Shown here piece after piece: positions 9,711 to 18,928 of a stretch of 64,000 nucleotides of DNA. How positions within the stretch are numbered: the stretch's first letter is position 1; each line of letters starts with the position of its first letter. The notes under the pieces are model-generated. The model was not told where the DNA came from. It saw only the letters and a list, made by a program, of their open reading frames with translations, and searched no databases. The position numbers were made by a program, and so were the translations under genes. The DNA comes from Leifsonia aquatica H1aii (lineage in GTDB: Bacteria; Actinomycetota; Actinomycetes; Actinomycetales; Microbacteriaceae): NCBI RefSeq assembly GCF_000633535.1, contig NZ_AYMR01000001.1, positions 236,007-300,006 on the forward strand, in the 5' to 3' direction.

Positions 9711-10298
9711 ATGGCGCAGAGATCGACATCGCCCGAGCAACCGAACGCCGGGGCGCGCAAGGCGCGACTGCTTCCTCAGCTGATCAAATTCGGCGCGGTG
9801 GGTGCAGTCGGGTTCGTCGTAAACCTCGCGGTGTTCAACGGGCTGATGCTCACCGTGCTCTCGAGCGTTCCCCACAAGACGCTCATCGCCACCGCGATCG
9901 CCACCCTCGTCGCTATCGGCACGAACTGGGTGGGCAACCGGTATTGGGCGTTCGCCAACAACCGGCAGGACAACACCGCTCGCGAAGGCGCCGAGTTCTT
10001 CATCGTCAGCCTGGCCGGGATGGCGATTCCGCTGCTCTGCGTCTGGGTCTCGCACTACCTACTCGGCTTCACGACGCTGCTGGCGGACAACATCGCGAAC
10101 AACGTCGTCGGCCTCGCGCTGGGCATGGTGTTCCGCTTCGCGTTCTACCGCTGGTGGGTCTTCTCACCGGAGCGCGCTGAACGGCGAACGGACCGCCACA
10201 CGAACCGCACGATCAACGGTGATCAACCCGTCGATGCCGCAGCACTCACCGGTTCGACGCTAGCGGCTGCCCCAGACGGTGGTCTCGTCGGAGACTGA
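9711..10298 (+). CDS. GtrA-like membrane protein (copy 2)
   Basis: 195 aa with four transmembrane helices and the family motif WVGNRYWAFANNR. It is a tandem paralog of the previous gene. The C-terminal tail is polar. The start at 9711 (MAQRST) is set by the TATGGT -10 box; upstream in-frame starts at 9681 and 9699 are less likely. The last 39 bp overlap, on opposite strands, the end of the PH-domain gene, an unusually long convergent overlap. The substrate is not evident. Confidence 0.87.
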   Translation: MAQRSTSPEQPNAGARKARLLPQLIKFGAVGAVGFVVNLAVFNGLMLTVLSSVPHKTLIATAIATLVAIGTNWVGNRYWAFANNRQDNTAREGAEFFIVSLAGMAIPLLCVWVSHYLLGFTTLLADNIANNVVGLALGMVFRFAFYRWWVFSPERAERRTDRHTNRTINGDQPVDAAALTGSTLAAAPDGGLVGD

Positions 10299-10817
10299 TT
10301 CCGACTGCTGCCGCCGCACGGCGACGACGTTCTGGGCGTGCTCCATCAGCTCGCCGAGGGCGCGCTGCACCTGATCCGCCTTGGGAACGTCCTTCAGCAC
10401 GACGGGACGATCGAGGCCCGCGTTGATCCGCACGTCGCCGGACCGGAAAGCGCTCTGCAGCCAGTTGCGTGTGACGCTCACGTCATAGCCACGGCTATGC
10501 AGCAGCTCCTGGCGCACCCGGACGAAGAAGCCGTGCCGGATGACGATGCGCCGGGTGGTGATCGTGTAGCGACGGCTCAGCCACGCCGCCAGCGGCAGCA
10601 GGAACAGCAGGAGCACCGCGACCGCGGCCGCGGACCAGAGGAGGACGATCTCCCAGACCTCGTCGACGCGGCCGGCGAAGAACCCGACGGCTCCGCTCGC
10701 GGCGATCAGGGCGAGGCTGGGCCAGAACAGCACGCGGGCGTTGCGGCGCAGGCGCGCGACCACCCGCTCCGGGGGCTGGCCGGGCACCCCGTCCGTCGTG
10801 TTGCTCATGCTTCCCAT
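10260..10817 (-). CDS. PH domain-containing membrane protein (bPH2 type)
   Basis: 185 aa. Residues about 28-75 hold two hydrophobic segments, followed by RYTITTRRIVIRHGFFVR and a compact beta-rich region, the arrangement of bacterial PH-like (bPH2/DUF304) proteins. The ATG at 10817 overlaps the birA stop by one base (TAATG), so it is probably co-translated with birA. The same birA neighbour occurs in mycobacteria (Rv3278c). Function is unknown. Confidence 0.85.
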   Translation of the reverse strand: MGSMSNTTDGVPGQPPERVVARLRRNARVLFWPSLALIAASGAVGFFAGRVDEVWEIVLLWSAAAVAVLLLFLLPLAAWLSRRYTITTRRIVIRHGFFVRVRQELLHSRGYDVSVTRNWLQSAFRSGDVRINAGLDRPVVLKDVPKADQVQRALGELMEHAQNVVAVRRQQSESVSDETTVWGSR

Positions 10818-11596
10818 TAATACCGCAGGTGCGTCACGTCACCGGCTGCGACAGCCGTGCGTCCGGTTTCCGACTCCACGATCAGCCGGCCGTCGCGATC
10901 GAGCCCGACCGCGGTGCCGAGCAGCGCGCCCCCTCCGGGAAGCTCCACACGCACCGGGCGGCCGATGGTGTGGCAGGCCTCGACGACCTCGTCCCGCAGC
11001 GCACTGCGCACCGGATCGCCGCCCGCCGTCAGATACTCCCGGTAGAGGGCGGTGAGGTGGGTCAGGTACGACGCGAGCACTGCGTCGGCATCCGGGGCAT
11101 CGGCTCCCGCCACCACGAGGGAGGTGGAGGTGTCGGTCGGCAGCTCTTCGCGCTCCTGGAAGAGATTCACGCCGACCCCGATCACCAGTCCGGACAGGTC
11201 CGGCAGCAGCTCGGAGAGGGTCCCGCTGACCTTCGCGCCGTCGATGAGCACGTCGTTGGGCCACTTCACCGCGACGGAGCCGGGTACCAGGGGTGCGATC
11301 GCCCGGCTCATCGCCAAACCGGCGAGCAGCGGGAACCATCCGAACGCCTCCGGAGCGAGCCCGTCCGGCTTGAGCAGGACCGAGATGGCGAGCGTCCGGC
11401 CCGGCGGGGCGACCCACACTCGGCCGAGCCGCCCCCGGCCGCCCGTCTGGTTCATGGTCACGATCGCGGAGAGGTCGCCGAGCTCCGGCGCGCGCGCCGT
11501 GAGCACGTCGTTGGTCGACCCGGCCTCGGGGAGCACATCGAGTGCGGGGACGACGGCACGGCTCCGCCGGAAGTCCACGGGATCGCTCTGCTGCAT
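10817..11596 (-). CDS. birA: Biotin--[acetyl-CoA carboxylase] ligase BirA
   Basis: 259 aa ligase that attaches biotin to the BCCP domain of AccA3. It contains NQTGGRGRLGRVWVAPPG, the biotinoyl-AMP loop, then VAVKWPNDVLIDGAKVSG with the catalytic lysine. There is no N-terminal helix-turn-helix, so it is a monofunctional ligase rather than a repressor. The start at 11596 (MQQSDPVDF) is preferred; a CAGACT box 6 nt upstream resembles a weak leaderless -10. It is divergent from accD5, whose holoenzyme it serves. Confidence 0.95.
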   Translation of the reverse strand: MQQSDPVDFRRSRAVVPALDVLPEAGSTNDVLTARAPELGDLSAIVTMNQTGGRGRLGRVWVAPPGRTLAISVLLKPDGLAPEAFGWFPLLAGLAMSRAIAPLVPGSVAVKWPNDVLIDGAKVSGTLSELLPDLSGLVIGVGVNLFQEREELPTDTSTSLVVAGADAPDADAVLASYLTHLTALYREYLTAGGDPVRSALRDEVVEACHTIGRPVRVELPGGGALLGTAVGLDRDGRLIVESETGRTAVAAGDVTHLRY

Positions 11597-11668
11597 TGGC
11601 CCAGTCTGCCAGTGAAGCGGCCCGGATTTGTAGGATCCCGTCAACGGCATCGCCTCTGCACTGGCAGG

Positions 11669-11674
11669 TAGAGT
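11669..11674 (+). promoter_or_regulatory. Leaderless -10 box of accD5
   Basis: TAGAGT ends 7 nt before the GTG at 11682. The earlier in-frame GTG at 11673 lies inside this box. Confidence 0.55.
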
Positions 11675-11681
11675 GAACGGC

Positions 11682-13282
<1,601 letters not shown>

Positions 13283-13286
<4 letters not shown>

Positions 13287-13510
13287 GCACCGAGCTCGAC
13301 CCGTCGCAGATCCGTTTCGTCACGCGCGGCGTGACGGCCGAGGAGATCGCGGCCGTCACCGCCGTGCTGACGGCCGCAGCGGCCGAGCAGGCCGCCGCGG
13401 CTGCCGCCGCCCGCCCCGTCGCCGGACCGGATGCCTGGGTACGGAGCCAGCGCCGACTGCGCACTCCACTGAACCCGGGCCCGGGTGCGTGGCGGTCGTT
13501 CTCGGGCTGA
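13283..13510 (+). CDS. accE: Acyl-CoA carboxylase epsilon subunit AccE
   Basis: 75 aa small subunit of actinobacterial acyl-CoA carboxylases. It shows [19 protein letters not shown], then an alanine-rich helix, and ends with a [13 protein letters not shown] basic segment and PGAWRSFSG, the standard epsilon-subunit layout. GTG 13283 overlaps the accD5 stop as GTGA, so translation is coupled. Confidence 0.9.
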
Positions 13511-13611
13511 CCCATCCGCCGCTACGCTTCGGCGTCGTCCCCCGATTTGTACCCCGCCCACGACGTCCCCCACATGCGGGACAGCCTGGATTCGGGGCGA
13601 TGCCACTCAGT

Positions 13612-13640
13612 GAGGACACCGAGTGTCCCCCGGTGTCCTC
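13612..13640 (+). terminator. Hairpin downstream of accE
   Basis: GAGGACACCG (13612-13621) pairs perfectly with CGGTGTCCTC (13631-13640) over a 9-nt loop, about 100 bp after accE. There is no U-run after it, so termination is only possible. Confidence 0.4.
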
Positions 13641-13763
13641 CAAAATGACGACTATGTAATCTCTGGGAATGTCGTCAATATAGTTATTGCTAGGTGTCTC
13701 TCCTCGTGAGTCACACCGCCGAATCACTCGTCGACTAGGGTAAGCAGGCGAGTGCTTTGGGGG

Positions 13764-13841
13764 CGAGTCAGGGCGATATTCGGGTTGTCGCCCTGACTCG
13801 GGGTTTGAAAAGGGGCCGACAATTCGGGTGTCGGCCCCTTT
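13764..13841 (+). repeat. Tandem 13-bp hairpins with similar loops
   Basis: The first stem is 13764-13776 with 13788-13800 (CGAGTCAGGGCGA). The second is 13809-13821 with 13829-13841 (AAAGGGGCCGACA). Both are perfect 13-bp stems and both loops contain ATTCGGG. The second ends in CCCCTTTCTCC and could act as an intrinsic terminator. They may end a short RNA started near 13690-13750 or form a leader for the gmd genes. Confidence 0.65.
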
Positions 13842-13928
13842 CTCCTATTAACCGGCCGGTCTCATCTCGCAAGCCATGCGATCGCCGTTCGGGAGCCACA
13901 GGCGGACGAGGCCTCAGCCACGGGCGGA

Positions 13929-13934
13929 TACGAT
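13929..13934 (+). promoter_or_regulatory. -10 box upstream of gmd
   Basis: TACGAT lies 44 nt upstream of the gmd ATG at 13978. A GGAG ribosome-binding site is at 13964-13967. Confidence 0.4.
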
Positions 13935-13977
13935 GGGAGGGCTCCAGCAGCGCTCTAAGAAACGGAGAACCAACCGA

Positions 13978-14961
13978 ATGACCCGCGCTCTCATCACCGG
14001 CATCACCGGACAGGACGGCCTCTATCTCGCGGAACTCCTCGTCTCCAAGGGCTATGAGGTCTTCGGCCTCATCCGCGGCCAGAACAACCCCAAGTACGAC
14101 CTCGTTCGGTCCACCGTTCCCGAGGTGACCCTCTTGACCGGCGATCTCACGGACGTGTCCGGCCTCGTGCGGGTGCTGGGGATCGCGCAACCAGACGAGG
14201 TGTACAACCTGGGCGCGATCTCGTACGTCGCATATTCCTGGGAGAACGCAGCGCTGACGTCCGACGTCACCGGCAAGGGCGTCCTGAACATCATCGAGGC
14301 CACGCGTCTGTACGCCGGCGACGACATCTCGAAAGTGCGCTTCTATCAGGCGTCCTCGTCCGAGATGTTCGGCAAGGTGCAGGAGGTCCCGCAACGTGAG
14401 TCAACCCTCCTCTGGCCGCGTTCTCCCTATGGCGTCGCAAAGGTCTTCGGTCACTACATGACCATCAACTATCGCGAGTCGTACGGCATGCACGCTTCCA
14501 GCGGCATCCTCTTCAACCACGAATCCCCACGTCGCGGACCTGAGTTCGTGACGCGCAAGATCAGCCAGTCCGTCGCCCGAATCAAGCTGGGGCTGCAGGA
14601 CCAGCTGATCCTGGGCAACCTCGAGGCCAAACGGGACTGGGGGTTCGCCGGGGACTATGTCGATGCGATGTGGCGCATGCTCCAGCAGCCAGTCGGTGAC
14701 GACTACGTCGTGGCGACGGGAGAGACGCACTCCATCCGAGAGGCACTCGACGTGGCTTTCCGCACCATCGGTGTGGACGACTGGAGTTCCTACGTCGGTC
14801 AGGATCCTCGTTACATGCGACCGGCCGAGGTAGACCTTCTCATCGGCGATGCGAGCAAGGCGAAGGAGGTTCTCGGGTGGACGCCTCGTGTCGGCTTTGA
14901 AGAGCTGATGACGATGATGGTCGAGAACGATCTGCGCGAGCAGACCGACCTTTCTCGCTGA
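13978..14961 (+). CDS. gmd: GDP-mannose 4,6-dehydratase (paralog 1)
   Basis: 327 aa extended SDR that turns GDP-mannose into GDP-4-keto-6-deoxymannose, precursor of GDP-rhamnose, fucose and related sugars. It shows ITGITGQDGLYLAELL (NADP binding), QASSSEMFG and SPYGVAKVFGH (Ser/Glu and YxxxK active site). FNHESPRRGPEFVTRKI is diagnostic of GMD. It is a little shorter than the usual 345-370 aa. GGAG precedes the ATG. The GDP-mannose supplier manC is at 42817. The next gene starts 2 bp after the stop. Confidence 0.93.
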   Translation: MTRALITGITGQDGLYLAELLVSKGYEVFGLIRGQNNPKYDLVRSTVPEVTLLTGDLTDVSGLVRVLGIAQPDEVYNLGAISYVAYSWENAALTSDVTGKGVLNIIEATRLYAGDDISKVRFYQASSSEMFGKVQEVPQRESTLLWPRSPYGVAKVFGHYMTINYRESYGMHASSGILFNHESPRRGPEFVTRKISQSVARIKLGLQDQLILGNLEAKRDWGFAGDYVDAMWRMLQQPVGDDYVVATGETHSIREALDVAFRTIGVDDWSSYVGQDPRYMRPAEVDLLIGDASKAKEVLGWTPRVGFEELMTMMVENDLREQTDLSR

Positions 14962-14963
14962 TC

Positions 14964-15932
14964 GTGGCTGCTGCCCAGCGAATCCTCCTCACCGGCGCAA
15001 CCGGCCAGGACGGCAGCTACCTCGTCGACCAGCTCTCGGGCGAGGGGCACGAGATCCATGCCCTCGTTCGGCAGGCCGATCGTCCCCCCGCCGACGAGCG
15101 GGTGCAGTGGATACTCGGAGATCTGGCCGACCCTCCGAGTCTCACTCGCGTAGTGGACGAAGTCGAGCCGGACGTAGTCTTCAACCTCGCTGGAATCAGT
15201 TCGGTCGCGTTCTCGTGGGACCAGCCGCTGGCGACAGTCGAGGTGTCCGGCACCGCAGTGGCGGCTCTCGTCGACGCATCGTGGCGATTGCAGGAGCGTA
15301 CGGGACGCATCGTCCGCTTCGTCCAAGCATCGAGTTCCGAGATCTTCGGATCCGCCATCGAATCGCCGCAGACCGAGATGACACCGTTGCGACCCGCCAG
15401 CCCCTACGGAGCAGCAAAGGCTCTCGGACACAACTTGATGGGGATCTACCGGAGCCGCGGCATGCAAGCGAGCTCGGCCATCCTGTACAACCACGAGTCG
15501 CCACGCCGTCCAGAGACATTCGTGACCCGAAAGATCACGGCTCGAGTTGCCCGGATCGCGACAGGCCTCGAAGAGACGCTGCAGCTCGGAAACCTCGAAT
15601 CCCGCCGGGATTGGGGATGGGCGCCCGACTACGTCGACGCCATGGTTCGAATGTCGCGCGCAGCCAGCGCCGATGACTACGTCATCGCAACCGGACGTAC
15701 CCATTCGGTTCGCGACTTCGCCGAAGCCGCGTTCGTACGCGCCGGAGTGTTCGATTGGCAGGATCGTCTCCAGGTCGATGACCGGTTCAAGCGTCCAGCC
15801 GACGTTGCGGAGATGCGCGGAGACCCGCATCGCGCAGGAACGAACCTCGGATGGTCGCCCACTCGGACCTTCGAGGATGTCGTCGGCGCGATGGTGGACC
15901 ACGATCTGGCATTGATCCGCGCCGCGATGTAA
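14964..15932 (+). CDS. GDP-mannose 4,6-dehydratase-like SDR (paralog 2)
   Basis: 322 aa. It keeps LTGATGQDGSYLVDQL, QASSSEIFG, SPYGAAKALGH and YNHESPRRPETFVTRKI, so it is of the GMD type rather than the RMD reductase type that would be expected as the partner step. The GTG at 14964 lies 2 bp after the previous stop, so the two form one operon. Divergence from paralog 1 is substantial. It could have a different nucleotide-sugar substrate, or the pair could act as a hetero-oligomer. No 4-keto reductase is adjacent. Confidence 0.85.
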   Translation: MAAAQRILLTGATGQDGSYLVDQLSGEGHEIHALVRQADRPPADERVQWILGDLADPPSLTRVVDEVEPDVVFNLAGISSVAFSWDQPLATVEVSGTAVAALVDASWRLQERTGRIVRFVQASSSEIFGSAIESPQTEMTPLRPASPYGAAKALGHNLMGIYRSRGMQASSAILYNHESPRRPETFVTRKITARVARIATGLEETLQLGNLESRRDWGWAPDYVDAMVRMSRAASADDYVIATGRTHSVRDFAEAAFVRAGVFDWQDRLQVDDRFKRPADVAEMRGDPHRAGTNLGWSPTRTFEDVVGAMVDHDLALIRAAM

Positions 15933-15953
15933 GTCGCGGCGATATCGCGAGAA

Positions 15954-16985
15954 CTACGCCGCGGGCTCAACCGGCCGCGGGATCTCCAGCCAGAGATCGA
16001 CCTCGTCGTCATCGGACTCGGCACCGAGCGCATTGGCCGCACCGTCGTCCGACATGCGCAGACCCACCACGGTCACGGCGGTCTTCGACGACCGCGGCAC
16101 CGTACGCACGATCAGCTTGTCCGTGGTCGTCCCACGGATCGCCTCGGCGAGGCGATGCAGCACCGTCTCCAAGCCGCGCTGGTCGATGTCGTCGATGCCG
16201 CCCTCGTCCAGCAGGCTGACGACCACGCCGCGCCGCCGGGCGTCCATGACCTCCCGCCGGACGTCGTCATTGAGCAGACGGCGCCCGCGGATCTCGTCGC
16301 GGATCGCGCCCTCCAGATACCGGCACTCGCGGCGCTCGGCCTCGGTGAGGTCCCCGCCCCGCCGCACGATCTCCGCGAGCATCGGAGCGGCCACGCGGTA
16401 GGTCTGCCGCAGTCGCAGCTGACGCTCCATGACGTGCGCCTCCTGGGCCGCCTGCCACTCGGTGGCCTCCCGCTCCGCGCGGGCGAACTGGAGTGCGTCG
16501 CGTCCAGCCTTGGCGAGCGAGCCGGCGATCACGACGGCGACGCCGACCCACACGACCGAACCGATCACGCCGAGGCCGGCCAGCGCCCCGGGGCCGGCCC
16601 AGAACACCGTCTGCACGGCGAGGAAGCCGACGCCGAGCCAGGCGAAGATCGACTGCCTGCGCACGGCGCAGATGGTCATCAGCGTGCCGACAGCGGCCAC
16701 GTACCAGGTGCCGTAGCCGTTGTCCTTGGCCGGGTCGAGCTGGCTGGTGACCAGGATCGGGATGACGACGCAGACCGCGAGATCGAAGGCCGCCAGCCAG
16801 AGCGGCATCTTGGTCGGGCTGGTCGGCCAGAGGCTCAGCACGGTCGCGATCCCGTACAGCACCATCGCCGCCACCGGCGGCCCCGGATTGGCGGGGATGG
16901 ACAGCGAGGAGAGCGCGAGGAACAGGTGGTACGCCGAGAACAGGGCGCCGAGGCCCAGGAAGAGGACGCGGTTGAGGGTGATCAC
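15954..16985 (-). CDS. Degenerate histidine-kinase-like membrane protein
   Basis: 343 aa. The first 180 residues contain several hydrophobic helices. A long helical linker follows (AREREATEWQAAQEAHVMER) and then a C-terminal domain. The domain order mirrors the kinase gene just upstream, but no phospho-acceptor His box and no ATP-binding N or G boxes are visible. The GTG at 16985 overlaps the kinase stop by 4 bp, so it is translated with it. It is probably a sensory or inhibitory partner that cannot phosphorylate. This function is inferred. Confidence 0.7.
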   Translation of the reverse strand: MITLNRVLFLGLGALFSAYHLFLALSSLSIPANPGPPVAAMVLYGIATVLSLWPTSPTKMPLWLAAFDLAVCVVIPILVTSQLDPAKDNGYGTWYVAAVGTLMTICAVRRQSIFAWLGVGFLAVQTVFWAGPGALAGLGVIGSVVWVGVAVVIAGSLAKAGRDALQFARAEREATEWQAAQEAHVMERQLRLRQTYRVAAPMLAEIVRRGGDLTEAERRECRYLEGAIRDEIRGRRLLNDDVRREVMDARRRGVVVSLLDEGGIDDIDQRGLETVLHRLAEAIRGTTTDKLIVRTVPRSSKTAVTVVGLRMSDDGAANALGAESDDDEVDLWLEIPRPVEPAA

Positions 16986-18244
16986 TCGACGACCTCCGAA
17001 TCCCGGTCCGACGACGGCCACAGGATGACGACGGTGGTCCCGCGCCCCGGCTCCGACTCGATCCGGGCGCGACCGCCCACCTTGGCGAGACGGTCCCGGA
17101 TGCTCACGCGCAGCCCCAGCCGCTCCGCGGGGACCTCCTCGGCAGCGAACCCGCGCCCCTCGTCGCGCACGACGATGTGGACCGTTGCCGCCGGACTCCC
17201 GCCGCGGATGCTGATGCTGCGCTCGATCTCGGGGCCGCCGGCGTGCTGCATGCTGTTCACCATCGCCTGCACGCTCGCGGAGTAGACGGCCTCGGCCACG
17301 TTGACCGGGAGGCTGTGCACCTCCACGTCCTGCACCTCGATGGCGAACGGGGAGGAGAAGGCATTGGCGGCGGTGACCAGGCGGTCGCTCAGCCGGTCGA
17401 GCCCGACCAGGGACTGGTCCTCGGGCACGGAGGCCTCCGCCGCGTGCAGATGGCCGATCGCGTCGGCCGCCATCGTGGCCGCGAGCTCCTTCTGCTCCGG
17501 CGTACGCGCACTGGCCGCCGACAGCAGCGTGGTCAGCACGCTGTCGTGCACGATCGCGTCGACCTGCACGCGCTCCACCTCGGTGGCGTGCTGGCGGACG
17601 GCATTGGCGTACCGCGCGAGCGCCTGGCTCTGCGCGACATCGACGCCGGAGGACGCCTGACGCATCATGGCGATGATCGCCAGGATCGCGCCGCCCAGGA
17701 TGATCGCATAGACCGCATCGAGTCCGGCGAGCTCGGCACCGACGCCGCCACCGGCCGGGAGCGCACGGATCACGCCGTACGCGATCGGGGCGACGAGCGT
17801 GTAGACGACGGCGAGCCACAGCGGATACGCCACGGCGGCGAACGCGGTGAACACGTTGCAGAGGAACCAGATCCACGGCTTGTCGGCCGTGAAGGCAGCC
17901 GGGTCGGAGACGACGAACGGCCAGGTCACGATCGCGACCAGGTAGAGCACAGCGAGGATCGCCATCGCGCCCTTGACCCAGCGCTGCAGGACGGCCAGCA
18001 GGACCGTCACGACGATCCCGCCGAAGATGACGGCCGTCATGACCAGACCCCACGGCTGCACCAGGATGGACTGCTGCGCGATGGCGGTCGGGATGGTCTG
18101 CAGACCGAAGACCACGCCGAAAGCGGCGACCGTGCGGTCGGCGATGCGCTCGATGCGCGCCCGGCTCAGCGGGTTGCGAGGCTTCGACGACTCGCGTGGA
18201 GCTCCCGGGACACTCGCGGGACGCGCCAGGTCAGGCGCGCTCAT
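16982..18244 (-). CDS. Two-component sensor histidine kinase (NarL-type)
   Basis: 420 aa. Residues about 40-190 form six or so membrane helices. A dimerisation segment VERVQVDAIVHDSVLTTLL carries the likely acceptor His. The ATPase has NSMQHAGG (N box), RDEGRGFA (G1) and RLAKVGGRARIESEPGRGT (G2). The start ATG 18244 (MSAPDLARP) overlaps the response-regulator gene by 14 bp. Operon order is regulator, kinase, degenerate partner. The signal is unknown. Confidence 0.88.
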   Translation of the reverse strand: MSAPDLARPASVPGAPRESSKPRNPLSRARIERIADRTVAAFGVVFGLQTIPTAIAQQSILVQPWGLVMTAVIFGGIVVTVLLAVLQRWVKGAMAILAVLYLVAIVTWPFVVSDPAAFTADKPWIWFLCNVFTAFAAVAYPLWLAVVYTLVAPIAYGVIRALPAGGGVGAELAGLDAVYAIILGGAILAIIAMMRQASSGVDVAQSQALARYANAVRQHATEVERVQVDAIVHDSVLTTLLSAASARTPEQKELAATMAADAIGHLHAAEASVPEDQSLVGLDRLSDRLVTAANAFSSPFAIEVQDVEVHSLPVNVAEAVYSASVQAMVNSMQHAGGPEIERSISIRGGSPAATVHIVVRDEGRGFAAEEVPAERLGLRVSIRDRLAKVGGRARIESEPGRGTTVVILWPSSDRDSEVVE

Positions 18245-18890
18245 TGCCCGTGTCGGGATCGAGACCCGGCAGGATGCCGTCTTCCACCGCGCGCCGGAGC
18301 AGGTCGACCTTGGTCGGAGCCGGACGGCCGACCTCCACATACTTGACCCGGATGCGGTCGAGGTACTCGCGTGCGGTCGAGTTCGCGATCCCGAGCTGGG
18401 CGGCCACGGCCTTCAGCGGGAGTCCCGACGCGTACAGGTGCAGCACGTCGCGCTCGCGCCGCCCGAGCTGGGCCTTCGCGAAGTCGCTGTCCGCGTCGAT
18501 CGCGGTCGCCCACTCGAGGTTGTTGAGCACATCCCCGCGGGCCACCGTCGCGATGGCGTTCATCACGGTGGTCGTCGGCGACGACTTCGGGATGACCCCG
18601 GCCGCGCCGGCGGCGAGCGCCTCCCGGACACTGGCGACCCGGTCGGCGATGCTGTGCACCAGCACCGCCGCGCCCGTCGCCTGCGCCCGCTTGACGTTGT
18701 CGGTCACCTTCGACCCGTCGCCCAGGGAGAGATCGAGCACGACGACGTCGCACTCCTGACCGCCGAGAGCGGCGACGAAGTCGTCGACCGTCGCGGCGGT
18801 GATGACGACCTCGTAGCCGGCGTCCTGACAGGCCGCCTTCAGCCCCAGACGCACCGACTCGTGATCGTCGACGATAGAAACCCGCACCAT
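18231..18890 (-). CDS. LuxR/NarL-family response regulator
   Basis: 219 aa. The receiver domain begins VRVSIVDDHESVRLGLKAA and has the phospho-acceptor Asp53 in VVVLDLSLGDGS. The C-terminal LuxR helix-turn-helix contains LGRRERDVLHLYASGLPLK and AQLGIANSTAREYLDRIR. The start at 18890 (MVRVS) is fixed by a TACGAT -10 box ending 7 nt upstream; the ATG at 18899 overlaps that box. It heads the operon with the two membrane sensors. Confidence 0.92.
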   Translation of the reverse strand: MVRVSIVDDHESVRLGLKAACQDAGYEVVITAATVDDFVAALGGQECDVVVLDLSLGDGSKVTDNVKRAQATGAAVLVHSIADRVASVREALAAGAAGVIPKSSPTTTVMNAIATVARGDVLNNLEWATAIDADSDFAKAQLGRRERDVLHLYASGLPLKAVAAQLGIANSTAREYLDRIRVKYVEVGRPAPTKVDLLRRAVEDGILPGLDPDTGNERA

Positions 18891-18897
18891 GTGGTTC

Positions 18898-18903
18898 ATC
18901 GTA
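18898..18903 (-). promoter_or_regulatory. Leaderless -10 box of the response regulator
   Basis: TACGAT on the minus strand ends 7 nt before the ATG at 18890. Confidence 0.5.
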
Positions 18904-18928
18904 GTGGTGACAGGGCCCGTGTCCCCCA

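Larger units (their letters stand above)
13511..13977. other. 467-bp intergenic region with several hairpins and an AT-rich patch
   Basis: No coding sequence is supported here. The left part has three GTCCCCC repeats (near 13537, 13564 and 13625). A 10-bp hairpin follows (13612-13640). Then comes a stretch about 13642-13700 that is clearly more AT-rich than the surroundings and includes TATAGT at 13679-13684. Two strong hairpins follow at 13764-13841, and a TACGAT -10 box at 13929. It separates the conserved acc genes from the gmd pair and looks like an insertion junction or a long regulatory leader. Confidence 0.6.

Noticed and set aside
14964..15932. Second SDR as a GDP-4-keto-6-deoxymannose reductase (RMD)
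   Set aside because: It retains the GMD diagnostic NHESPRR block and the GMD nucleotide-binding segment, so GMD type is more likely.
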